From: Flavobacterium agricola
GTDB lineage: Bacteria > Bacteroidota > Bacteroidia > Flavobacteriales > Flavobacteriaceae
Direction of reading: 5' to 3'
DNA: 64,000 nt
Assembly (NCBI RefSeq): GCF_025919725.1
Contig: NZ_CP081495.1
Span: 1,240,001-1,304,000, forward strand
The translations under genes were made by a program, and so were the position numbers. Below, one piece after another: positions 58,133 to 64,000 of this stretch. The notes under the pieces are model-generated. The model did not search any database and had not been told where the DNA came from. It was given only the letters and a program-made list of their open reading frames with translations. How positions within the stretch are numbered: the stretch's first letter is position 1; each line of letters begins with the position of its first letter.

Positions 58133-59140
58133 ATGATGCAAACAAACGATTATTTAAACTTAAAAAAACAATTAACTACTACAAAAAAAGTAGTTATTAT
58201 TCCACATAGAAACCCAGATGGCGATGCCATGGGATCCACTTTAGGCTTGTACTTTTTTCTTAAAAAATTAAACATTGATGCAACGGTTATTGCTCCTAAC
58301 GATTTTCCGGAATTTTTAGCTTGGTTGCCCGATGCAAACAAAACCGTTATTTATGAAAACACACCCGAAAAAGCTTCTAAAATTTTAGACGAAGCTGAGT
58401 TAATTTTTACTTTAGATTTTAATGCTTTTCACAGAACTGGTGATGTAATGGGGCAAAAATTAGCTACCTTACAACAACCTTTTGTTATGATTGATCATCA
58501 TGAATTACCAGATCCGTATGCAACTTATATGTATTCGGATACCAGCATGAGTTCAACCTGCGAAATGGTTTATCATTTTATCAGCAATTTAGGATATGAA
58601 AACATGGTTGATTACAACATAGCAACTTGTTTATATACCGGAATTGTTACCGATACAGGCTCGTTTCGTTTTCCAAAAACAACAAGTACCACGCACCGTG
58701 TGGTAGCCAATTTAATTGATAAAGGAGTTGAAAGTGATTTTGTTTTTAACAATTTATACAATAATAGCACATATGCACGTTTACAATTGTTAGGCAAAGC
58801 CCTGCAAAACTTAACGCTTTTACCAGAATATCATGCCTCGTACATAACCTTAACTCAAGATGAACTAAATCAGTTTAACTTTGAAAAAGGAGATACCGAA
58901 GGTATTGTAAATTATGGCCTGCAAGTAAAAGGTATTAATTTAACAGCTATTTTTATAGAAAATAAACAAGAAGGCATTATTAAAATTTCATTCCGTTCTC
59001 GTGGTGATGTAGATGTTAATGCTTTTGCACGTGCTCATTTTAATGGTGGCGGGCACATTAATGCGGCAGGCGGTAAATCTGTTGACAACATGGAACAAAC
59101 CGTTAAAAAATTTATTACTATTTTAGAGTCAACAAAATAA
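58133..59140 (+). CDS. nrnA: bifunctional oligoribonuclease/pAp phosphatase (NrnA-like, DHH/DHHA1)
   Basis: Degrades 2-5-nt RNAs and 3'-phosphoadenosine 5'-phosphate. The 335 residues have motif I PHRNPDGDAMGS, the D in FTLDFNA, the DHH motif MIDHHE (about 124-127), and the DHHA1 RNA-binding domain with FNGGGHINAAGG at the C-terminus. It is the first gene of nrnA-gldI-ppi (gaps 5 and 11 nt). A TACATTCG element just upstream may be a variant -7. Confidence 0.92.
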   Translation: MMQTNDYLNLKKQLTTTKKVVIIPHRNPDGDAMGSTLGLYFFLKKLNIDATVIAPNDFPEFLAWLPDANKTVIYENTPEKASKILDEAELIFTLDFNAFHRTGDVMGQKLATLQQPFVMIDHHELPDPYATYMYSDTSMSSTCEMVYHFISNLGYENMVDYNIATCLYTGIVTDTGSFRFPKTTSTTHRVVANLIDKGVESDFVFNNLYNNSTYARLQLLGKALQNLTLLPEYHASYITLTQDELNQFNFEKGDTEGIVNYGLQVKGINLTAIFIENKQEGIIKISFRSRGDVDVNAFARAHFNGGGHINAAGGKSVDNMEQTVKKFITILESTK

Positions 59141-59145
59141 AAATA

Positions 59146-59694
59146 ATGAAAACATCACATTTTTATTCTATATTTTTACTTGCTATTTTTATCACTTCGT
59201 GTAATAATGTACAAGAAGCCAGATATCCTATTTCTCAAACTTCTTCTCAATTTTTAGACGAATCTATTGCTCGAAATAAAGTAATTATTAATTCGGAAGA
59301 ACAAACGTTTGAGAATATGTTTAAACAAGATACAGCCAACGTTTACATTCCGTCAACCAAAGGTTTTTGGTTTAAATACGAAACTAAAGTAGAAGAAAAT
59401 TCTGCATTACCGGTTCGTGGTGATATTGTTTTATACGATTATGAAGTTTACGACATTAACGGTTCTATTATTTATACAAAAGAAGAAACACAACCGCAAC
59501 GTTATTTGGTAGATAAAGAAACCATAATGACGGGCTTACGTTACGGCATCAAACAACTAAAACAAGGAGAAGAAGCTACGTTTTATTTTCCTTCGCACAT
59601 TGCGTATGGCTATCACGGAGATAACAAAAGCATCGGAACCAACGTACCGCTTATTTGTAAAGTAAAAATCAATCAAATTATAAAATCAAACTAA
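59146..59694 (+). CDS. gldI: GldI, gliding-motility FKBP-type peptidyl-prolyl isomerase lipoprotein
   Basis: A 182-residue lipoprotein (AIFITSC, Cys19). An FKBP-type PPIase domain covers about 80-178 (GDIVLYDYEVYDINGSIIY, TGLRYGIKQLKQGEEATFYFPSHIAYGYHG). GldI is required for gliding in Flavobacterium johnsoniae and is thought to fold exported motility/T9SS proteins. It is found only in Bacteroidota, so it supports the taxonomic placement. Confidence 0.92.
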   Translation: MKTSHFYSIFLLAIFITSCNNVQEARYPISQTSSQFLDESIARNKVIINSEEQTFENMFKQDTANVYIPSTKGFWFKYETKVEENSALPVRGDIVLYDYEVYDINGSIIYTKEETQPQRYLVDKETIMTGLRYGIKQLKQGEEATFYFPSHIAYGYHGDNKSIGTNVPLICKVKINQIIKSN

Positions 59695-59705
59695 TCACAT
59701 TATAA

Positions 59706-60788
59706 ATGAAAACAATGAATGCAATCTTACTATCACTTGTTACCTTTTTTATGTCGTGCACCACAAGTTCGCCTACTGCTAAGTTAGAAGACGGATTGTA
59801 TGCCGAAATTAAAACCAATAAAGGAACTATTGTTGCTGAATTATTTTACCAACAAACCCCTGTTACAGTGGCTAACTTTGTAAGTTTAGCAGAAGGAAAA
59901 AACAAATTTGTTTCTACCGAGTACAAAGGAAAAAAATATTACGATGGCGTTAAATTTCACCGCGTAATAAATGATTTTATGATTCAAACCGGAGATCCAT
60001 CAGGTACCGGAAGTGGTTCACCAGGTTACAAATTTAAAGACGAAATTGTTGAAGAATTAAAACACAGCGATGGCGGATTTTTATCTATGGCCAATGCAGG
60101 ACCGGGTACAAACGGATCGCAATTTTTTATTACTCATAAAGCAACGCCATGGTTAGACGGCATGCATACCGTTTTCGGAAAAGTTGTTGAAGGAATGGAT
60201 GTAGTAAATGCTATTAACCAAGGTGATGAAATTGAATCGGTAAAAATTATTGCTAAAGGTTCATCAGCTAAAAAATTCAAAGCAGATAAAGTTTTCGAAA
60301 AATATTTTAACGATTTTGCTAAAGCTCAAAAAGAAGAAGAAGAGCGTAACGCAAAAGTAATTGCAAGTAAAAAAGCATTAATTGAAGAAGCTAAAGTAAA
60401 AGGTACTAAAACACAATCAGGATTAATTTACTATGTAGTAAAACAAGGAGATGGAGAAAAACCTGCATACGGCCAAAATGTAAATGTAAATTATGCCGGA
60501 TATTTTGATGATGGTAATTTATTTGATACCTCGTGGGAAGATGTTGCTACCGAATACAACCAATTAGATCCGCGCCGTAAAGCTGCTGATGCATATGCAC
60601 CAATTCCATTTAAATATGGTGATAAATCAGGTTTGATTCCTGGTTTCATTGAAGGGATTGAAAACATGAATTTTGGCGACAAAATTATGGTTATAATTCC
60701 TCCGTATTTAGGTTATGGCGAACGTGGTGCTGGCGGAGTTATTCCTCCAAATGCAACTTTAATGTTTGAAATGGAATTATTAAAATAA
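59706..60788 (+). CDS. cyclophilin-FKBP fusion peptidyl-prolyl isomerase, lipoprotein
   Basis: A 360-residue lipoprotein (VTFFMSC, Cys18) with two different prolyl isomerases in one chain. The cyclophilin domain spans about 30-195 (FHRVINDFMIQTGDPSGTGSGSPGYKF, GGFLSMANAGPGTNGSQFFIT). A charged coiled segment (about 195-235) leads to an FKBP domain (about 240-360: GLIYYVVKQGDGEKPAYG … YLGYGERGAGGVIPPNATLMFEMELL). It lies 11 nt after gldI, so both should act on exported proteins in the periplasm. Confidence 0.92.
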   Translation: MKTMNAILLSLVTFFMSCTTSSPTAKLEDGLYAEIKTNKGTIVAELFYQQTPVTVANFVSLAEGKNKFVSTEYKGKKYYDGVKFHRVINDFMIQTGDPSGTGSGSPGYKFKDEIVEELKHSDGGFLSMANAGPGTNGSQFFITHKATPWLDGMHTVFGKVVEGMDVVNAINQGDEIESVKIIAKGSSAKKFKADKVFEKYFNDFAKAQKEEEERNAKVIASKKALIEEAKVKGTKTQSGLIYYVVKQGDGEKPAYGQNVNVNYAGYFDDGNLFDTSWEDVATEYNQLDPRRKAADAYAPIPFKYGDKSGLIPGFIEGIENMNFGDKIMVIIPPYLGYGERGAGGVIPPNATLMFEMELLK

Positions 60789-60790
60789 CA

Positions 60791-60822
60791 AAAAATCTCG
60801 AGCGTTGCTCGAGATTTTTTGT
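60791..60822 (+). terminator. terminator of the nrnA-gldI-ppi operon
   Basis: A 13-bp stem AAAAATCTCGAGC / GCTCGAGATTTTT with a GTT loop and a T-run. Confidence 0.88.
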
Positions 60823-60989
60823 TTTACATCTATAATAAACTACCTTTAATCTAAAACAAAAATAACTTTATACGTTTACAAGTAAAGTGCTGTTTATAAA
60901 TTTAATAGTAAACAAACCATATAATTTTTCCGAAAACTGTTTTTTAATTACAAGCTAAAAATACAGTTTTATTATTTTCTCGTAAATTG

Positions 60990-61026
60990 AAAAAGGACAA
61001 CTAGCTACAAGTTAGTTGTCCTTTTT
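60990..61026 (-). terminator. terminator of the unknown gene at 61027
   Basis: A stem of about 9 bp (GGACAACTA / TAGTTGTCC), bounded by A5 and T7, abuts the stop codon of the minus-strand gene; it can work both ways. Confidence 0.8.
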
Positions 61027-61464
61027 TTATTTTTTAAACTTCCAAACAAAGTTATCCGACTTGTCAATGGTAGCACCAAGTTCTACACAAATAATTTCTT
61101 CATATTCAGCAACCAAGGTTAACCAATTTTTTTCATTAAACAAACGCGTCATGGTATCAATATCATCTTCTTCCCAAATCGGCATGCCTTTGGCAGTTAA
61201 TTCTTTTTTAACTTTTTCTGCATTTTCATTAAACAGCTTAATTCCGCTTAATTCTAACTTAGGATGCGTACAAATAACGTAGCCAAATTTAAAATCTTCG
61301 TCAGCATAAAAAGTTAATCGTGCTTTGTAGGCGTTGTACAAATAAACTTTGTTTCCATCTTCATCTTCAAAAGCTTTATTAGGTTTACCCAAAACTTGCT
61401 CTACATCTTTAGTTTTCATTCCAAAAACCAAATCGCCAATTCCAATTGCCGGAAGTACTTTCAT
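61027..61464 (-). CDS. conserved cytosolic protein of unknown function
   Basis: A 145-residue protein with no signal peptide. It opens PAIGIGDLVFGMKTKDVEQVLGKPNK, a segment like the SmpA/BamE-type 'G-x-P' bacterial lipoprotein-fold motif, and ends in a Trp-rich beta stretch. The start at MKVLPAIGIG is preferred; upstream codons run through the TACCTTTG -7 element (61496-61503). No partner gene. Confidence 0.65.
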   Translation of the reverse strand: MKVLPAIGIGDLVFGMKTKDVEQVLGKPNKAFEDEDGNKVYLYNAYKARLTFYADEDFKFGYVICTHPKLELSGIKLFNENAEKVKKELTAKGMPIWEEDDIDTMTRLFNEKNWLTLVAEYEEIICVELGATIDKSDNFVWKFKK

Positions 61465-61565
61465 TTTACTAACTTTTATTGTATTTTTATAAAGGCAAAG
61501 GTACACAAGTACTTTGTAATTTAAATCACTTCAAAAATATTTATTTGGTATAATTTATCTAAAAA

Positions 61566-61985
61566 ATGCTAGCAACAAAACAATTTTATAGTTTACTGGT
61601 TATTGGCTGTTTGTTAGGTTGGGCATGGGTTTTAATACATGTGTTTCAGGTTACAGATTCTGGTACTTCATTACAAGTTTGTCTTTTACAAAAAGCAACA
61701 AACTTACCTTGCGCATCGTGCGGAACCACGCGCGGAGTTTCAGCATTTTTTTCTGGTAACATAGTGCAAGCCTTTTTACACAATCCGCTATCTTTATTTA
61801 TAAGTTGTTGCTTACTTATATTACCTGTTTTTTTATTAAAAGATGCTGTTTCAAAAAAAAAACAGCTTTATCGGGCGTATCTTAACTTTAATTTAAACCG
61901 AACTTTTTGGATAATTGGTCTCACAATATTTATATTGTGTTGGACTTGGAATTTATACAAGCATTACAACCAACTCGCCTTTTAA
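61566..61985 (+). CDS. DUF2752 membrane protein
   Basis: A 139-residue protein with three membrane helices. The DUF2752 signature LPCASCGTTRGVSAFFSGN follows the first helix, with conserved Cys pair and G-T-R. The function is unknown. It is followed 39 nt later by an SDR gene. Confidence 0.82.
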   Translation: MLATKQFYSLLVIGCLLGWAWVLIHVFQVTDSGTSLQVCLLQKATNLPCASCGTTRGVSAFFSGNIVQAFLHNPLSLFISCCLLILPVFLLKDAVSKKKQLYRAYLNFNLNRTFWIIGLTIFILCWTWNLYKHYNQLAF

Positions 61986-62024
61986 TCGAATAAAAAAATT
62001 AATAAATTTGTTAAAAATTTAAAC

Positions 62025-62741
62025 ATGGAAAATTTAAAAAATCAAAACGCTATAATTACTGGCGGTGGACGTGGTTTAGGTAAAGCTACAGCTATTGCTT
62101 TTGCAAAAGAAGGAATTAACGTTGCTATTACTGGCCGAAACGAAAATAATTTAAAAGAAACGGTTGCTGAATTACAAGCTTTAGGTGTAAAAGCAACTTA
62201 TGCCGTTTTTGACATTGCAAATTACGAAGAAGTAAAAGCTGGAATTGCTAAAATTGTTGCCGAATTTAAAACGGTTGATATTTTAGTAAATAATGCAGGA
62301 GTTGCTCAGTTTGGAACTTTATTAGAAATGGATCCGAAAACTTGGACGGATATTATTAACACAAACTTGTTAGGTAGTTATTATGTAACGCACGAGGTTT
62401 TACCGCATATTATTGCTAACGGACAAGGTGATATTTTTAATGTTTCGTCAACAGCAGGATTAAGCGGTAATGCAGGAACATCGGCTTATTCAGCTTCAAA
62501 ATTTGGTTTAATTGGTTTATCAGAATCAATATTGCGTGAAGTTAGAAAGCACAACATTCGTGTTTGTACATTAACGCCATCAACCATTGCTTCTGACATG
62601 TCAAAAGAATTAAACTTAACAGACGGAGATCCAGAAAAAGTACTTCAACCAGAAGATTTTGCAGAACTTTTAGTAGGTACCTTAAAACTACCACGCCGCG
62701 CCTTATTAAAATCGGCAGCTATTTGGTCTACAAACCCTTAA
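62025..62741 (+). CDS. SDR-family 3-oxoacyl-ACP reductase-like enzyme
   Basis: A 238-residue classical SDR: TGGGRGLGKATA cofactor loop, NNAG, SSTAG with catalytic Ser, and YSASK. Classical FabG has about 245 residues. It may be a FabG paralogue or a ketone reductase such as sepiapterin reductase-like enzymes; the TGRNENN after strand 2 suggests NADPH. Cytosolic, with a terminator after it. Confidence 0.85.
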   Translation: MENLKNQNAIITGGGRGLGKATAIAFAKEGINVAITGRNENNLKETVAELQALGVKATYAVFDIANYEEVKAGIAKIVAEFKTVDILVNNAGVAQFGTLLEMDPKTWTDIINTNLLGSYYVTHEVLPHIIANGQGDIFNVSSTAGLSGNAGTSAYSASKFGLIGLSESILREVRKHNIRVCTLTPSTIASDMSKELNLTDGDPEKVLQPEDFAELLVGTLKLPRRALLKSAAIWSTNP

Positions 62742-62742
62742 T

Positions 62743-62780
62743 AAAAAAATGCGATACAACAGTTGTATCGCATTTTTTTA
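62743..62780 (+). terminator. terminator after the SDR gene
   Basis: An 11-bp stem ATGCGATACAA / TTGTATCGCAT with a CAG loop and A7/T7 flanks. Confidence 0.88.
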
Positions 62781-62811
62781 TTATTTTTACAGCAACCCAA
62801 TTAGTTTTATT

Positions 62812-63009
62812 ATGAAAAAACGCTGTTTACCTGCCCTACTATCAACCTTAATTTGTTTAGGAATTATTTTTGTGGGCGCAAATGTTTTAAAAATATCAAT
62901 AGAAACTCAAATTACCTGGAAAATATATGCTTCGGCAATTTCTTTACTTCTATTTAGTTGCATCATTGCGCTAAACATTCTCACAATAAAAAAGTTAAGA
63001 TGTTTATAA
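62812..63009 (+). CDS. small two-helix membrane protein
   Basis: A 65-residue protein with two hydrophobic helices (about 8-26 and 37-57) and basic ends (MKKR, IKKLR). The frame extends 21 codons upstream, but those codons run through the preceding terminator, so the ATG at 62812 is the likely start. No family is recognised. Its own terminator supports a real gene. Confidence 0.6.
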   Translation: MKKRCLPALLSTLICLGIIFVGANVLKISIETQITWKIYASAISLLLFSCIIALNILTIKKLRCL

Positions 63010-63013
63010 TACT

Positions 63014-63043
63014 AAAGGTTATCTATTGCAGATAACCTTTTTT
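63014..63043 (+). terminator. terminator after the small membrane protein
   Basis: A 10-bp stem AAAGGTTATC / GATAACCTTT with a 7-nt loop and T-rich tail. Confidence 0.8.
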
Positions 63044-63112
63044 GTTTATTAATCTATATTATTTTAATTCAAAAATAAAGTACGTAAATTAGTGAAACTA
63101 AATTTTTAATCT

Positions 63113-64000
63113 ATGGAATTAGGAATATCAATGTTTGGAGATATGCAATATAACCTTCAAACTGGCGAAAAAGTACCTGCACAACAACGATATAAAGAAA
63201 TGCTAGAACAAGTTAAATTAGCCGATCAGGTTGGTTTAGATTATTTTGGTATGGGCGAACATCACCGTGAAGATTACAGCGTAACTTCACCACAAATGTT
63301 TTTAGCTGCTGCTGCCAGCATTACTAAAAATATCAGATTAGGAAGTGCTGTTTCTGTAATCAGTTCTTCTGATGCGGTGCGTTTGTACGAAGATTTTGCA
63401 ACTTTAGATAACATTTCTAACGGCCGTGCCGAACTTATGGCTGGACGTGGAAGCTTTATAGAGTCGTTTCCGTTGTTTGGTTACAATTTAGACGATTACG
63501 ATAATTTGTTTGAAGATAAATTGATGCTTTTGTTAGAACTAAACAAAACCATTAACGGCAAAATAAATTGGAACGGGCGTTATACCCAAAACTTAGTAAA
63601 TCAGGAAATTTTTCCGAAACCGGTACAAAAAGAAATTCCGATTTGGATTGCTGTTGGCGGAACCGTTTCTTCAGTACGCCGAGCAGCTTTATTAGGTTTA
63701 CCTATTACTTATGCCATTATTGGCGGGTTACCGATTAACTTTAAACCGCTAGTAGATTTTTATAAAACCGAATATTTAAACGGGCCATCCAGCCGATAAA
63801 ATGCAGGTTTGCATCAATTCGCATGTTTTTGTTGGCGAAACGTCTAAAATTAGGGATGTTTATTATCCGTATTACTCTGCACAAATGGATCGTATTGGTA
63901 AAAGTCGTGGTTGGGCTCCTTTTACAAAAGAAGCGTTTGAAAATACTGCACGACCAGAAGGTGCTTATTTTATGGGTGATCCGAACGAAGTGATTGATAA
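63113..64000 (+). pseudogene. LLM-class flavin-dependent oxidoreductase, frame broken once and cut by the window edge
   Basis: A bacterial luciferase-like TIM-barrel protein using reduced flavin: MELGISMFGD start, DYFGMGEHHREDYSVTSP, RLGSAVSVISSSDAVRLYEDFATLD, AELMAGRGSFIESFPLFG. The printed frame stops at 63799 after TEYLNG. Two bases restored in AAC(GC)GGGCC at about 63780-63783 continue it as GHPADKMQVCINSHVFVG…, and it stays open to base 64000. About 300 residues are visible and the C-terminus is outside the window. Confidence 0.87.

Noticed and set aside
62749..62811. N-terminal extension of the small membrane protein
   Set aside because: The codons lie in the right arm of the preceding terminator and its T-run; the ATG at 62812 starts a basic, helix-forming N-terminus.

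Overview
The window is from a member of the Bacteroidota, almost certainly Flavobacteriaceae. It is A+T-rich. Promoters follow the TTG-N19-23-TAnnTTTG pattern of that phylum, with no Shine-Dalgarno sequences. Marker genes include the gliding-motility lipoprotein GldI, a GLPGLI-family protein, a PCMD lipoprotein, a six-LysM protein beside guaA, DUF983 and DUF2490. The genus is not determined (Flavobacterium- or Myroides-like). No phage, IS element or CRISPR array is visible.

Layout. 1-5.4 kb: a carotenoid operon (marR-crtI-crtB, then crtZ-crtY), divergent from ribA (GTP cyclohydrolase II). The two share a perfect 22-bp inverted repeat that holds a promoter -7 element in each arm. 5.5-13.9 kb: a LytTR two-component pair (both frames broken), a Tat-exported SDR, a DUF2490 protein, a CLC antiporter, a broken GLPGLI gene, and an oxalate decarboxylase with an AEC transporter. 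13.9-17.2 kb: a gene-poor stretch, then a small accessory segment (a 59-aa peptide, a broken TraB/GumN protein and a secreted orphan) lying between a 16-bp copy of the tRNA-Arg 3' end and three tandem tRNA-Arg genes. 17.5-32.5 kb: DUF1684, TatD, tcdA, a broken amidohydrolase with an MFS transporter and lplA, two cold-shock proteins, a PCMD/beta-barrel pair, tyrA, a desaturase, a 3-hydroxyacyl-CoA dehydrogenase, a degenerate HNH-like protein, and an MFS exporter. 32.5-45.7 kb: tRNA-Met and two tRNA-Ser genes, an alanine symporter, tRNA-Trp, a 1225-aa phosphoesterase/barrel fusion, an M28 peptidase, a CLC-CBS protein, uvrA and a LOG-like protein. 45.8-64 kb: mostly housekeeping (nitronate monooxygenase, mnmA, yidC, pyrG, osmC, guaA, nrnA, gldI, a cyclophilin-FKBP fusion), SDRs, and a luciferase-like oxidoreductase cut by the right edge.

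The carotenoid genes give a route from GGPP to zeaxanthin, without crtE. CrtI is flavin-dependent, so the shared control region with ribA suggests that flavin supply and pigment synthesis are co-regulated.

Nine genes, including the otherwise perfectly conserved uvrA, carry 1-2-nt frame breaks. That density points to residual sequencing or assembly indels rather than to nine real pseudogenes. They are typed here as pseudogene because the printed frame is interrupted.
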